Assembly (NCBI GenBank): GCA_011390465.1
Contig: JAABSH010000002.1
Coordinates: 82,199 to 146,198 of the forward strand
Length of the DNA: 64,000 bases
Direction: 5' to 3'
Source: Desulfobacteraceae bacterium
GTDB taxonomy: Bacteria > Desulfobacterota > Desulfobacteria > Desulfobacterales > Desulfosalsimonadaceae
The position numbers were made by a program, and so were the translations under genes. The notes under the pieces are model-generated. The model saw only the letters and a list, made by a program, of their open reading frames with translations. It did not search any database and was not told where the DNA came from. The stretch's first letter is position 1. Each line of letters begins with the position of its first letter. Of the stretch, positions 51,857 to 61,634 are shown piece after piece.

Positions 51857-52765
51857 ATGACAGCAACATTGATCAAAGGAACGGACATCCGGGAAGAAAT
51901 TCTTGAAGAAATTACGCAGGAAGTGGCGGAAATCAAAGAAAAACACGGTGTGGTTCCGGGGCTTGTCACCATTCTGGTCGGTGAGAATCCCGCCTCTATA
52001 TCCTATGTGACCCTGAAGATCAAAACCGCCCACCGGGTGGGATTCCATGAAATCCAGGACAACCAGTCTCCGGATATTTCCGAAGAAGACCTGCTGGCGT
52101 TGATTGACAAATACAACAAAGACGATTCCATCAACGGCATTCTGGTGCAGCTGCCCCTGCCCAAGCATATTGATGAGAAAAAAGTGCTTAACGCCATTGA
52201 TCCGGACAAAGATGTGGACGGCTTTCATCCGGTAAATGTGGGCCGGCTCATGATCGGCGGTTCTGAAGTGAAGTTTCCGCCCTGCACCCCTTACGGCATT
52301 CAGGAAATGATCGTCCGGGCCGGCGTGGAAACCAGCGGCGCGGAAGTGGTGGTGGTGGGCCGTTCCAATATCGTGGGCAAACCCATTGCCAATATGATGG
52401 TTCAGAAAGGCCCGGGCGCCAATGCCACAGTGACCATTGTTCATACCCGGACAAAGGATCTGGCTGGCCATTGCAAACGCGCGGATATCCTGATTGTGGC
52501 CGCGGGCGTGCCGGATCTGGTAAAACCCGAATGGATTAAACCGGGTGCCTGCGTCATCGATGTGGGGGTCAACCGGGTGGGGGAAAAAATCAGCGAAAAA
52601 ACCGGCAAAAAAATTGCCATCCTCAAAGGGGATGTGGATTTTGACGCAGCCAAGGAAATCGCGGGCTTTATCACCCCGGTACCCGGCGGCGTCGGCCCCA
52701 TGACCATTACCATGCTCATGCACAATACCCTGAGATCCCTGAAATACAAACTGGGATTGATTTAA
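51857..52765 (+). CDS. folD: Bifunctional methylenetetrahydrofolate dehydrogenase/cyclohydrolase
   Basis: 302 residues. FolD interconverts methylene-, methenyl- and formyl-tetrahydrofolate in one-carbon metabolism and is also used in the Wood-Ljungdahl pathway. The catalytic Tyr/Lys pair lies in SYVTLKIKTAHRVGF; GILVQLPLPKHID, HPVNVGRLMIGG, GRSNIVGKPIANM and TPVPGGVGPMTITML are family signatures. AAAAGGAGAAG precedes the start, and a strong terminator follows the stop, so it is probably a single-gene or last-gene unit. Confidence 0.95.
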   Translation: MTATLIKGTDIREEILEEITQEVAEIKEKHGVVPGLVTILVGENPASISYVTLKIKTAHRVGFHEIQDNQSPDISEEDLLALIDKYNKDDSINGILVQLPLPKHIDEKKVLNAIDPDKDVDGFHPVNVGRLMIGGSEVKFPPCTPYGIQEMIVRAGVETSGAEVVVVGRSNIVGKPIANMMVQKGPGANATVTIVHTRTKDLAGHCKRADILIVAAGVPDLVKPEWIKPGACVIDVGVNRVGEKISEKTGKKIAILKGDVDFDAAKEIAGFITPVPGGVGPMTITMLMHNTLRSLKYKLGLI

Positions 52766-52830
52766 TCCGGGGTCCGTGCCGGCGCTCACCGGTCCATAAT
52801 CCTATGTTACCGGTGATATAAACGATGAAA

Positions 52831-52866
52831 CAAAAAGCCATGTTTCAAACATGGCTTTTTGTTTTA
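52831..52866 (+). terminator. Terminator after folD
   Basis: CAAAAAGCCATGTTT and AAACATGGCTTTTTG are perfect inverted arms; the right arm ends in a T-rich run. Confidence 0.85.
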
Positions 52867-52903
52867 TAAATATTCATTTACCCTGATCAACCGGCCCTGC
52901 ACC

Positions 52904-52931
52904 TTGACAGCACGCCGGAAGAAATGATATT
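52904..52931 (+). promoter_or_regulatory. Possible promoter of the M23 peptidase gene
   Basis: TTGACA and GATATT are 16 bases apart, about 50 bases before the start codon. The -10 is weak. Confidence 0.4.
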
Positions 52932-52981
52932 TTCTTATACCTCTATATGTTGATGTTTTTGTAAAAATCCGACTGTAAAAT

Positions 52982-53944
52982 ATGACCATGCACAAAAGAC
53001 TGACATTTCTGCTCTATGATGAAACCGGCAACTTTGTCCGGCTGAAGCTGCTTTCCCGGAAAAGGATTGTTGTTTTGGGTATTGTTGCGGCATTACTGCT
53101 TTTTTGTCTGACAGTGGCAGGAGTTGATTACGGCATTCTTAAATACAGCAGTTTTCAGTCCCGGGACCTGCGCCGGGAAATTCAGAACCTGAAGGCGGAT
53201 TTAGCGGATCGCAACCAGCAGATACAGACTTTTTATACCAAAATTGACGCCCTTCAGATGAGACTGATTAAATTAAATCAACTGGAGCAGGAAATACGCT
53301 CCTATACCGGGCTTAAGCATGTTCCGGAAGATCTTGAAGATTACGGGGTGGGCGGTTCGCTTGCGGGAAAAAATGAACCGGAAGCCTCTACATCAGAGGT
53401 TTTTTCTGAATTTCTGGCAAATATGGAACAGGATGTCTCCCTGCTGGACCGCGGAATCGGAAAGCAGTCTGAAGAATTCTATCTCTTGTGGGAAACGTTA
53501 AAGGAAATCAAGGCCATCCAGCAGGTCACGCCGTCCATGCGGCCGGTGACCGGAGGATGGATTTCGTCAAAATTCGGTTTTCGCCGGTCCCCGTTTTCAG
53601 ATAAAGAAGAATTTCATGCCGGTGTGGACATCGCTGTCCACGAAGGGACCCCGGTAATAGCCACTGCCGGCGGGAAGGTAACGTTTGCCGGCCGCAGGGG
53701 ATCCTTCGGTAATGTGGTATATATTGATCATGGTTTCGGGATCGTGACCCGATACGCGCACCTGAAGTGCTGTCACGCGGAAAAAGGCCAGAACGTTAAA
53801 CGGGGGGCGGTAATCGGCGAGGTCGGCAGCACCGGCCGGAGCACCGGGCCCCATCTGCATTATGAAGTCCGGCTGAATGATATCCCGGTAAATGCTGAAA
53901 AATATATGTCCGAATATCTGGCAAAAACAGATTCGCCGTCCTAA
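52982..53944 (+). CDS. Membrane-anchored M23 peptidase
   Basis: 320 residues. One transmembrane helix (IVVLGIVAALLLFCLTVAGV) is followed by a coiled coil (SRDLRREIQNLKADLADRNQ and on) and a C-terminal M23 domain. The domain has zinc ligands in HAGVD and PHLHYE, and YAHLKCCHAEKGQNVKRGAV in between. It should cut or regulate peptidoglycan cross-links on the periplasmic side, similar to NlpD/EnvC-type or DipM-type proteins. The HxxD and HxH residues are complete, so activity is plausible. The secA gene begins 69 bases downstream. Confidence 0.9.
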   Translation: MTMHKRLTFLLYDETGNFVRLKLLSRKRIVVLGIVAALLLFCLTVAGVDYGILKYSSFQSRDLRREIQNLKADLADRNQQIQTFYTKIDALQMRLIKLNQLEQEIRSYTGLKHVPEDLEDYGVGGSLAGKNEPEASTSEVFSEFLANMEQDVSLLDRGIGKQSEEFYLLWETLKEIKAIQQVTPSMRPVTGGWISSKFGFRRSPFSDKEEFHAGVDIAVHEGTPVIATAGGKVTFAGRRGSFGNVVYIDHGFGIVTRYAHLKCCHAEKGQNVKRGAVIGEVGSTGRSTGPHLHYEVRLNDIPVNAEKYMSEYLAKTDSPS

Positions 53945-54013
53945 TCGGTTCCCGCCTGATTTTTTTTCAAAATCGATCCGGTACCTTAAAAATCAACAAG
54001 GAAATGTTCAATA

Positions 54014-56557
54014 ATGGGTTTAGAAGCAGTTAATAGTTTTCTGTTAAAAATTTTCGGCAGTAAGAATGAGCGGGTGATCAAAGGGTATCTGCCGCTTGTG
54101 GAAGCAATAAATGCCCTGGAACCGGAAATCAAAGCACTGACCGACGAAGACCTTGCCCGTCAGACGCAAAAACTGAAATCCCGATATGAGAGCGGCGACA
54201 CCCTGGATGATCTGCTGCCGGAGGCCTTTGCCACGGTGCGGGAAGCCACCTGGCGGACATTGGACATGCGGCATTTTGACGTGCAGCTCATCGGCGGCAT
54301 GGTCCTGCACGGGGGAAATATTGCGGAAATGAAAACCGGTGAAGGCAAAACCCTGGTGGCCCCGCTGGCGGCCTATCTCAATTCCCTTACCGGCAAAGGC
54401 GTGCATGTGATCACGGTTAACGATTACCTGGCCCGCCGGGACGCGGCATGGATGGGCAAGGTGTTTTCATTTCTGGGGCTTTCCGTGGGCACCATTCTCC
54501 ACGGCATGGACGATGCCCAGCGCAAGATTGCCTATAATTGTGATGTTATCTACGGCACAAACAATGAATTCGGGTTTGATTATCTCCGGGATAACATGAA
54601 GTTTGACAAGGCCGCCCTGGTGCAGCGGGAATTGCATTTTGCCATTGTGGACGAAGTGGACAGCATCCTGATTGATGAAGCCAGAACCCCGCTGATTATT
54701 TCCGGGCCCGCGGAAAAATCCACCCACCTTTATTACGAGGTCAATCAGATTGTTCCCCATCTGAAAAAAGAAGAACATTACACAGTGGATGAAAAAGCCA
54801 AAGCGGTTACCCTTACCGAAGAGGGGGTGGCGCAAGCGGAAAGGCTGTTAAAGGTCGATAACCTCTATGATACCAAAAATATCGATTTGCTGCATCATGT
54901 GAACCAGGCCCTGAAAGCCCATGTGATTTTCACTCTGGATGTGGATTATATTATCAAAGACGGTGAAGTGGTTATTGTGGATGAGTTTACCGGCCGGCTC
55001 ATGCCCGGCCGCCGGTACAGTGAAGGTCTGCACCAGGCCCTGGAAGCAAAGGAAAAGGTGAAAATTGAAAACGAAAACCAGACCCTTGCCACCATTACAT
55101 TTCAGAATTATTTCCGCATGTATGACAAACTGAGCGGCATGACCGGTACGGCGGAAACCGAAGCCGCGGAATTTGCCAAAATTTACAACCTCGGCGTGGT
55201 GGTGGTGCCCACCAACAAACCCATGATCCGGACGGATTTTCCGGATGTGATTTACCGCACCCGCCGGGAAAAATTCGAAGCAGTGCTGGATGAAATTGTG
55301 GAATGCCACAAAACCGGCCAGCCCGTGCTGGTGGGCACGGTGAATATTGACGTGTCTGAAGATGTGAGCCGGAAACTCAAAAAAAGGGGAGTGCGGCACA
55401 ATGTGCTGAACGCCAAAAACCATGCCGGAGAAGCTGAAATCATTGCCAATGCGGGGCAGCGGGGCGCAGTGACCATTTCCACCAACATGGCGGGCCGGGG
55501 AACGGATATTGTGCTGGGGGAAGGGGTAACCGAACTGGGCGGTCTTCATATTATCGGCACGGAACGTCATGAAAGCCGGCGCATTGACAACCAGCTCAGG
55601 GGCCGGTCCGGCCGGCAGGGCGATCCCGGATCTTCGCGGTTTTATCTGTCTCTCGAAGATGACCTTTTAAGGATTTTCGGCGGAGAACGCATTTCCGGCA
55701 TCATGAGCCGTCTGGGCATGCAGGAAGGGGAACCCATTGAACATAAAATGATTTCCCGTTCCATTGAAAACGCCCAGAGCAAGGTGGAAGGCCATAATTT
55801 CAATATCCGCAAGCAGCTGCTGGAATATGACGATGTCATGAATCAGCAGCGGGAAGTCATTTATCAGCAGCGCCGGGAAGTCATAACCCGGGAAAGCCTG
55901 CGGCCGGTGATTGATGACATGATTGAATCCATTGCCGGTGAGATCGTCTCCATGTATGCGGTGGATAAAATGCCGGCCCGGGAATGGGATCTTAAAGGGC
56001 TTTCAGATTCCGTGTTTACCCAGTTTAATTTCCGGCCTGACTTGGGTGAAAACGATGCAACCGCCAGCGACGATTTGTCCGCAGATGCCTTGTCACGGCA
56101 AATTACGGATACGGCCACCGCTATTTACAATCAGAAAGAAGCCACCATCGGGGCCCCGGATTTCCGCAATATTGAGCGGATTATCATGCTTCAGACCATG
56201 GATAATTTATGGAAAGATCACCTGTTGTCCATGGATCATTTAAAAGAGGGCATCGGTCTCAGAAGTTACGCCCAGCAGGACCCGCTCATGGTGTATAAAA
56301 AAGAAGCATTTGAAATGTTTCAGGAAATGGTGGCCCGGATTCGGGAGCAGACCCTGACCATTCTTTTCCGCATCCAGATTGCCGAACCTGAGGCGGCCCA
56401 GGAGCTTCAGACCCCCAAAGAACAGGAAATGAGTTTTTCCCATTCTGATTCGGGTGTGAAAAAAGCACCAGTGGTGCGCCAGGCTGAAAAGGTGGGCCGA
56501 AATGATCCCTGTCCCTGCGGCAGCGGGAAAAAATATAAAAAATGCTGCGGCAGATAA
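54014..56557 (+). CDS. secA: Protein translocase motor SecA
   Basis: 847 residues. Walker A lies in [18 protein letters not shown] and the DEAD-like box in [59 protein letters not shown] and [20 protein letters not shown] are the later helicase motifs, and [20 protein letters not shown] is the helical scaffold. The C-terminus is the zinc-binding [17 protein letters not shown]. It drives Sec-dependent export at the inner membrane with SecYEG. Length and motifs are standard. Confidence 0.97.
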   Translation: MGLEAVNSFLLKIFGSKNERVIKGYLPLVEAINALEPEIKALTDEDLARQTQKLKSRYESGDTLDDLLPEAFATVREATWRTLDMRHFDVQLIGGMVLHGGNIAEMKTGEGKTLVAPLAAYLNSLTGKGVHVITVNDYLARRDAAWMGKVFSFLGLSVGTILHGMDDAQRKIAYNCDVIYGTNNEFGFDYLRDNMKFDKAALVQRELHFAIVDEVDSILIDEARTPLIISGPAEKSTHLYYEVNQIVPHLKKEEHYTVDEKAKAVTLTEEGVAQAERLLKVDNLYDTKNIDLLHHVNQALKAHVIFTLDVDYIIKDGEVVIVDEFTGRLMPGRRYSEGLHQALEAKEKVKIENENQTLATITFQNYFRMYDKLSGMTGTAETEAAEFAKIYNLGVVVVPTNKPMIRTDFPDVIYRTRREKFEAVLDEIVECHKTGQPVLVGTVNIDVSEDVSRKLKKRGVRHNVLNAKNHAGEAEIIANAGQRGAVTISTNMAGRGTDIVLGEGVTELGGLHIIGTERHESRRIDNQLRGRSGRQGDPGSSRFYLSLEDDLLRIFGGERISGIMSRLGMQEGEPIEHKMISRSIENAQSKVEGHNFNIRKQLLEYDDVMNQQREVIYQQRREVITRESLRPVIDDMIESIAGEIVSMYAVDKMPAREWDLKGLSDSVFTQFNFRPDLGENDATASDDLSADALSRQITDTATAIYNQKEATIGAPDFRNIERIIMLQTMDNLWKDHLLSMDHLKEGIGLRSYAQQDPLMVYKKEAFEMFQEMVARIREQTLTILFRIQIAEPEAAQELQTPKEQEMSFSHSDSGVKKAPVVRQAEKVGRNDPCPCGSGKKYKKCCGR

Positions 56558-56773
56558 GCCCGTGGCCTGTTTTTTTGTGCCTGTCCCCGTCGGGGTTTTT
56601 TGAGCGGATCAGTTTGTCATTGAATCTCATTAAAAGTTTTTGTAAAATTTTTATAATGGCATTTTCAGAATCAGTGGTTATTTTTTTAACAACGTTTAAT
56701 GAAAATTGTGCAGTGGTATAATGAATATGATTTCCATGATTGGCATGAACGCGCTGCCGGAGCAGATGGAGAA

Positions 56774-57088
56774 ATGAGCCGATTTTCCCCGGAAGCCGAA
56801 AGCACCGTCATTTCAAAAAACCGGGAGGACATAAAAGAACCTCCCATGTATAAAGTGCTCCTGCACAATGATGACTACACCACCATGGAGTTTGTGGTGG
56901 AACTGCTCATGCGGGTGTTTCACAAAACATTTGAGCAAGCCACCGCCATCATGCTCAGTGTGCATAAAACCGGAATGGGCGTCTGCGGCGTCTACACTTA
57001 TGAGGTGGCGGAGACCAAAATGGCCGTGACCCATGAGCTTGCCAAAGAAAGAGGCTTTCCTCTGAAAAGTTCCATAGAAAAGGCATAA
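56774..57088 (+). CDS. clpS: ClpS adaptor of the N-degron pathway
   Basis: 104 residues from the ATG at 56774, the length expected for ClpS; an upstream in-frame ATG at 56699 would add 25 unconserved residues. YKVLLHNDDYTTMEFVVELL contains the Asn-Asp residues that bind N-terminal leucine, phenylalanine and similar residues, and MLSVHKTGMGVCGVYTYEVA contains the conserved His. It delivers such substrates to ClpA. clpA begins four bases after this stop and the aat gene follows, giving a complete N-degron operon. Confidence 0.92.
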   Translation: MSRFSPEAESTVISKNREDIKEPPMYKVLLHNDDYTTMEFVVELLMRVFHKTFEQATAIMLSVHKTGMGVCGVYTYEVAETKMAVTHELAKERGFPLKSSIEKA

Positions 57089-57092
57089 TGTG

Positions 57093-59333
57093 ATGATCAG
57101 CAAGGAATTAAGCGCGATACTCAGCCTGGCGGTGAAAGAAGCCCGCAAACGCCGCCATGAATATGTCTGTATCGAACACGTCCTTTACGCCATTGTTCAT
57201 GACCGGGAGGGCATCGAGCTGATAGCCTCCTGCGGCGGCAATGCGGAAAATATCCAAAGCGAACTGGAAAATTTTTTTGACAACAAGCTGGACCGGGTGC
57301 CGGATGATCAGGAATATGTGCTGCAGCAGACCATGCGGTTTCAGCGGGTGATCCAGCGGGCCGTCAACCACGCCCGGTCTGCGGAAAAAGAAATCGTGTA
57401 CGTGGGCGATCTCCTGGCGTCCATGCTGGAAGAAAAAAAGTCCCATGCCGCCTATTTCCTGGCGGCTGAAGGGATTACCCGCCTGGATGTGCTGAAAGTG
57501 ATTTCCCACGGCAACCAGGAGGACCCGTTCAAGGAAGGCCCGGACACCAGCGGGCCGGCCAGAAAAAAAGACCAGAAAGAGAAACCGGATCCTTTAGAAG
57601 CCTTTACCATTGATCTGGTCGCCCGGGCCGAACAGAAAAAACTGGATCCGCTCATTGGCCGGGAATCGGAAATGCAGCGCACCATCCAGGTGCTCTGCCG
57701 CCGGCGAAAAAACAATCCCGTGTTTGTGGGAGACGCCGGCGTGGGCAAAACCGCCATGGCAGAAGGCCTGGCCCAGAAAATCGCCGCCGGTGATATACCG
57801 GATCCTCTGGCAAATGCCCGGATTTATTCCCTGGATCTGGGCGCGCTCCTGGCCGGTACCAAATACCGGGGGGATTTTGAGCAGCGGCTCAAAGCCATTA
57901 TTTCGGCCCTGGGCGAAAAAGAAAATGCCATCCTGTTTATTGATGAAATTCATACCATCATCGGCGCCGGCGCCACCAGCAGCGGGTCCATGGATGCGTC
58001 CAATATTCTGAAGCCTTCGCTGCTCACCGGTGAACTCCGGTGCATCGGATCCACCACCTATGAAGAGTTCAAGAATTTTTTCGACAAAGACCGGGCCTTT
58101 TCCCGGCGGTTTGAAAAAATTGAGATCGCGGAGCCTTCGGTGGAAGATACCGTAAAAATTCTCAAGGGCCTGAAAGTTTATTACGAGGACCACCATCAGA
58201 TCAAATACACGGACAAAGCCCTGCGGGCCGCAGCGGAATTATCCGCCAAACACATCAATGAACGGTTTCTGCCGGATAAAGCCATAGACGTGATCGACGA
58301 AGCCGGCGTGCTGCTTCGGCTGGCATCGTCAAAACGGCGGAAACGGGTGCAGCCCTCAGATGTGGAAAAAGTCGTCTCTAAGATCGCCAAAATTCCCACT
58401 CAGAGCGTTTCCGCATCGGACCGGTCCAACCTGGAATTTCTGGAAGACCGGCTTAAAGAAAAAATTTACGGCCAGGACACGGCCATTGAATCGCTGGTCA
58501 CGGCCATCAAGCGGTCCCGGGCAGGACTCAGCGCGCCCCAGCGGCCCATCGGCTCTTTTTTGTTTGCCGGCCCCACCGGCGTGGGAAAAACAGAAGTGGC
58601 CCGGCAGATCGCGTGGCTGCTCGGGGTCCAGTTTCTGCGGTTTGACATGAGCGAGTACATGGAAAAACACGCTGTGGCCCGGCTGATCGGGGCGCCGCCC
58701 GGATATATCGGCTTTGACCAGGGGGGGCTCTTAACCGATCAGATCCGCAAATATCCCTATTGTGTGCTGCTCCTGGATGAAATTGAAAAAGCCCATATGG
58801 ATATCTACAATATTCTATTGCAGGTTATGGATCATGCGGCCTTGACGGACAATAACGGCAAAACAGCGGATTTCCGCAATATCATCCTGATTATGACCTC
58901 CAATGCCGGGGCCCGGGAAATGGTCAGCACGAGCATCGGTTTTGGCGGGGATGGAGCCCTTGATCCTGCGGCCAAAGGGAAAAAAGCCATTAATGAATTT
59001 TTCAGCCCGGAGTTCAGAAACCGGCTGGATGATATTATTACGTTTAAGTCCCTGAATTTAAAAATTATGGAAAAAATTGTGGACAAATTCATGGATGAAC
59101 TGGCCCCTCAACTGGCGGTCAAAAACGTAACTCTGACATTGTCCGGCCCGGCCCGGCTCTGGCTGGCGAAGCACGGATTTGATCCCCATTTCGGGGCCCG
59201 GCCCCTGGACCGGCTGATCCAGAAAGAGATCAAAGATGTGATCACAGATGACATTCTTTTCGGGCGGCTGAAGGACGGGGGGAATGTATATGTCAAGGTC
59301 AAAGACAACCACCTGATGTTTACGTATTCCTGA
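57093..59333 (+). CDS. clpA: ATP-dependent Clp protease ATP-binding subunit ClpA
   Basis: 746 residues from the ATG at 57093 (a GTG three bases upstream is also possible). An N-terminal ClpA/ClpS-binding domain (LSLAVKEARKRRHEYVCIEH) precedes two AAA+ modules with Walker A sequences GDAGVGKTAM and GPTGVGKTEV and Walker B AILFIDEIHTIIGAG and VLLLDEIEKAHMDI. The C-terminal DPHFGARPLDRLIQKEIKDV is typical. It unfolds proteins for ClpP, and with ClpS degrades N-degron substrates. clpP is not in the window. Confidence 0.95.
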   Translation: MISKELSAILSLAVKEARKRRHEYVCIEHVLYAIVHDREGIELIASCGGNAENIQSELENFFDNKLDRVPDDQEYVLQQTMRFQRVIQRAVNHARSAEKEIVYVGDLLASMLEEKKSHAAYFLAAEGITRLDVLKVISHGNQEDPFKEGPDTSGPARKKDQKEKPDPLEAFTIDLVARAEQKKLDPLIGRESEMQRTIQVLCRRRKNNPVFVGDAGVGKTAMAEGLAQKIAAGDIPDPLANARIYSLDLGALLAGTKYRGDFEQRLKAIISALGEKENAILFIDEIHTIIGAGATSSGSMDASNILKPSLLTGELRCIGSTTYEEFKNFFDKDRAFSRRFEKIEIAEPSVEDTVKILKGLKVYYEDHHQIKYTDKALRAAAELSAKHINERFLPDKAIDVIDEAGVLLRLASSKRRKRVQPSDVEKVVSKIAKIPTQSVSASDRSNLEFLEDRLKEKIYGQDTAIESLVTAIKRSRAGLSAPQRPIGSFLFAGPTGVGKTEVARQIAWLLGVQFLRFDMSEYMEKHAVARLIGAPPGYIGFDQGGLLTDQIRKYPYCVLLLDEIEKAHMDIYNILLQVMDHAALTDNNGKTADFRNIILIMTSNAGAREMVSTSIGFGGDGALDPAAKGKKAINEFFSPEFRNRLDDIITFKSLNLKIMEKIVDKFMDELAPQLAVKNVTLTLSGPARLWLAKHGFDPHFGARPLDRLIQKEIKDVITDDILFGRLKDGGNVYVKVKDNHLMFTYS

Positions 59334-59334
59334 T

Positions 59335-60105
59335 ATGCCCGTTTTCCGGTTGTCGGAAAAAATATCGTTTCCGCCCCCGCATTTTGCGGAACCTGAAGGA
59401 CTGCTCGCCATTGGCGGGGATTTAAGCGGGCAACGGCTGCTGCTGGCCTATCAGATGGGCATTTTTCCCTGGTACGGGGAGGGGGAGCCCATACTGTGGT
59501 GGTCTCCGGATCCGCGGCTGGTGCTGTATCCGGATGCGGTTCATGTCTCCCGGAGACTGAAGCGGATTATCCGGCAGCAGGCGTTCACCATCACCTGCGA
59601 CGCGGCTTTTGACGAGGTGATCTCCACCTGCGCGGCCATGCGAACGGATAATTTTCAGGAAACCTGGATCGGCCCGGACATGTTAGATGCCTACTGCCGG
59701 CTGTTTCATGCGGGGTATGCCCATTCCATTGAAGTCTGGCAGGGCGCCAGGCTGACCGGCGGATTGTACGGGGTGTCCATGGGCAGGGGATTTTTCGGGG
59801 AATCCATGTTTTCACTGGTGCCCAATACGTCCAAAATCGCCCTGGTGGCGCTGTGTCGGTTTTTGAGGGTTCTGTGCTTTGATTTTGTGGACTGCCAGGT
59901 TCGGACGGACCATTTGCAGCGCATGGGCGCAAAAGAGGTGGCAAGGTCTTTTTTCCTTAAAATGCTTGCCCGTTCGATCACGCATAAAACGCTGAAAGGC
60001 AGCTGGCGCCGGGCATTTCAGATATTTATGGCGCAGTTTCCCTATCTGGAATTGCCTCTGAACACGGCCGGGCTGCTAAAACCAGAAAAGCATCGTCTAA
60101 AATAA
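59335..60105 (+). CDS. aat: Leucyl/phenylalanyl-tRNA-protein transferase
   Basis: 256 residues, slightly above the usual length. It attaches leucine or phenylalanine from aminoacyl-tRNA to N-terminal Lys or Arg, creating N-degrons for ClpS-ClpA. Signature regions are EPEGLLAIGGDLSGQRLLLA, YQMGIFPWYGEGEPILWWSP, HSIEVWQGARLTGGLYGVSM, GRGFFGESMFS and FVDCQVRTDHLQRMGAKEV. The start codon is one base after the clpA stop, so adaptor, unfoldase and tagging enzyme are coupled. Confidence 0.95.
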   Translation: MPVFRLSEKISFPPPHFAEPEGLLAIGGDLSGQRLLLAYQMGIFPWYGEGEPILWWSPDPRLVLYPDAVHVSRRLKRIIRQQAFTITCDAAFDEVISTCAAMRTDNFQETWIGPDMLDAYCRLFHAGYAHSIEVWQGARLTGGLYGVSMGRGFFGESMFSLVPNTSKIALVALCRFLRVLCFDFVDCQVRTDHLQRMGAKEVARSFFLKMLARSITHKTLKGSWRRAFQIFMAQFPYLELPLNTAGLLKPEKHRLK

Positions 60106-60122
60106 CAAAAAGAGGTGCCGCC

Positions 60123-60695
60123 ATGCCACATCAACCCAAACGCAAATTTTACCTCAAGCAGTTCAAGGCCATCAGCAATGCCATTTCAACCTATGATGAT
60201 TTTAACCTTCTGCTCAGTCATCTGGTGGAAGGCATCTGCCGGGCATTCAAGGTAAAAGGCGCCAGCATTCTGCTGCTGGATCAAATCGAACAGCAGTTGT
60301 TTCATGTCAGTTCCTACGGTATCAGTGATGAGTACCTGAGCAAAGGGCCGGTGTTTGTGGATGATAAATACTGTTCTCTGGGCACGGGAAAGGTGGAAGT
60401 GATCAATGACATTCAGCATGATGACCGGATTCAGTATCCGGATGCCGCGAAAAAAGAAGGCATTGTCTCGATGATGGGCATTCCCATCAAATACCGTTCC
60501 TGGGTTATCGGCGTGATCCGGATTTATGACGGCGAAAAACTGAATTTTCACGAATCTGACGTGGATTCCCTTTGCGTGCTGGGCAATCAGCTTGGCCTTG
60601 TGATTGAAAACAACGGGTTTAAAAATTTTGTGGATCATGTGAACATGGCTTTTGAACAGCTTCCCCCCCGCATTGTCCGGGGTTATTGCAGGTAA
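60123..60695 (+). CDS. GAF-domain protein
   Basis: 190 residues made up essentially of one GAF domain: NAISTYDDFNLLLSHLVEGI, CRAFKVKGASILLLDQIEQQ, LFHVSSYGISDEYLSKGPVF, GIVSMMGIPIKYRSWVIGVI and LCVLGNQLGLVIEN. GAF domains bind small ligands such as cyclic nucleotides or bind haem or redox centres. No output domain is fused, so it may signal by contact with a partner. AAAGAGGTGCC precedes the start. The next gene encodes a universal stress protein, a common combination in anaerobes. Confidence 0.88.
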   Translation: MPHQPKRKFYLKQFKAISNAISTYDDFNLLLSHLVEGICRAFKVKGASILLLDQIEQQLFHVSSYGISDEYLSKGPVFVDDKYCSLGTGKVEVINDIQHDDRIQYPDAAKKEGIVSMMGIPIKYRSWVIGVIRIYDGEKLNFHESDVDSLCVLGNQLGLVIENNGFKNFVDHVNMAFEQLPPRIVRGYCR

Positions 60696-60748
60696 GTGCC
60701 GGCGATTGCTGTTTCAGGTACTGTTTGCTGAAAACCCAAAAAAAGGGG

Positions 60749-61204
60749 ATGACCGTGGCCAATACAATGCTTGTTCCGTTAAATGATTCGATCACCTCCC
60801 GGGCGGTGATTGCATTTTTGATCAATTTTTCCATAAATCCGGAAAATTGTCATATTACCTTTATCCATGTGTTTCGACAGCCCACGTCCGGCGAGGAACT
60901 CATGGGTAAGAAATTTATGAATGAACAGCCCCTCAAGTTTCAGGCATTGCTGGAAAATGCCAAACAGCGGCTGGTGGCGGAAAAAGGGTTTTCGCCGGAT
61001 CAGATTGATACCGTGCTTTTGACGGATCCGTATCCGTCTGTTACCGAAGGCATTATCGATTTTTTTCAAAAGGGAAATTATGATCTGGTGGTCACCGGCC
61101 GGAAAAAAATGTCAAAATCTGAAGAATTTATTATGGGTGATATCAGCGTAAAACTGGTGCGATCCCTGAACAAGGCCTCGGTGCTGGTGGTTAAGGCGGA
61201 TTAA
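60749..61204 (+). CDS. Universal stress protein, UspA family
   Basis: 151 residues from the ATG at 60749; a GTG at 60755 with better spacing from AAAGGGG is an equal candidate. TMLVPLNDSITSRAVIAFLI and CHITFIHVF form the first half of the Usp fold. DLVVTGRKKMSKSEEFIMGD with ISVKLVRSLNKASVLVVKAD is the second. The usual nucleotide-binding Gx2Gx9G(S/T) loop is replaced by GRKKMSKSEEFIMGDIS, which keeps only part of the pattern, so ATP binding is doubtful. Probably paired functionally with the GAF protein. Confidence 0.85.
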   Translation: MTVANTMLVPLNDSITSRAVIAFLINFSINPENCHITFIHVFRQPTSGEELMGKKFMNEQPLKFQALLENAKQRLVAEKGFSPDQIDTVLLTDPYPSVTEGIIDFFQKGNYDLVVTGRKKMSKSEEFIMGDISVKLVRSLNKASVLVVKAD

Positions 61205-61239
61205 CAGAACTAGTTACAAAAAAGGAGAAACGTAAATCC

Positions 61240-61572
61240 ATGGCAACGGACGACTGTATTTTTTGTAAAATCGTAAACCGTGAGATTCCAACGGAATTTT
61301 TGTATGAAAATGACCGGCTGGTGGTTTTTAAAGACATCAACCCCCTTGCGCCGATTCATCTGCTGCTGGTACCCAAGGAGCATATCCGCGGTATCAATGA
61401 TATCGCGGACGGGGAGTGGGATATTGTCACCGAGCTCGTCATGACGGCCAAAGACATGGCCGCAAAAATGTCTGTGGACAAATCCGGCTACCGGCTGTTT
61501 TTTAATGTGGAAAAAGGCGGGGGCCAGGAGGTTTTCCACCTGCACCTGCATCTGATCGGGGGATGGGAATAG
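61240..61572 (+). CDS. hinT: HIT-family nucleotide-binding protein (HinT-like)
   Basis: 110 residues, the normal size. CIFCKIVNREIPTEFLYEND and APIHLLLVPKEHIRGIND open the fold, and HLHLHLIGGW is the histidine triad. HinT proteins hydrolyse adenosine phosphoramidates and aminoacyl adenylates. AAAAAAGGAGAAACG precedes the start. It is close to leuC, but no functional link is evident. Confidence 0.93.
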   Translation: MATDDCIFCKIVNREIPTEFLYENDRLVVFKDINPLAPIHLLLVPKEHIRGINDIADGEWDIVTELVMTAKDMAAKMSVDKSGYRLFFNVEKGGGQEVFHLHLHLIGGWE

Positions 61573-61634
61573 GGTTTTCCGCTTTGGGTATATGGAATCG
61601 GTGTTTCATGAATTGATATTGTTAAGGAGAAATA

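Noticed and set aside
50399..52789. Long minus-strand frames opposite paaK and folD
   Set aside because: Both are mirror images of well-conserved genes with no motif or start signal.
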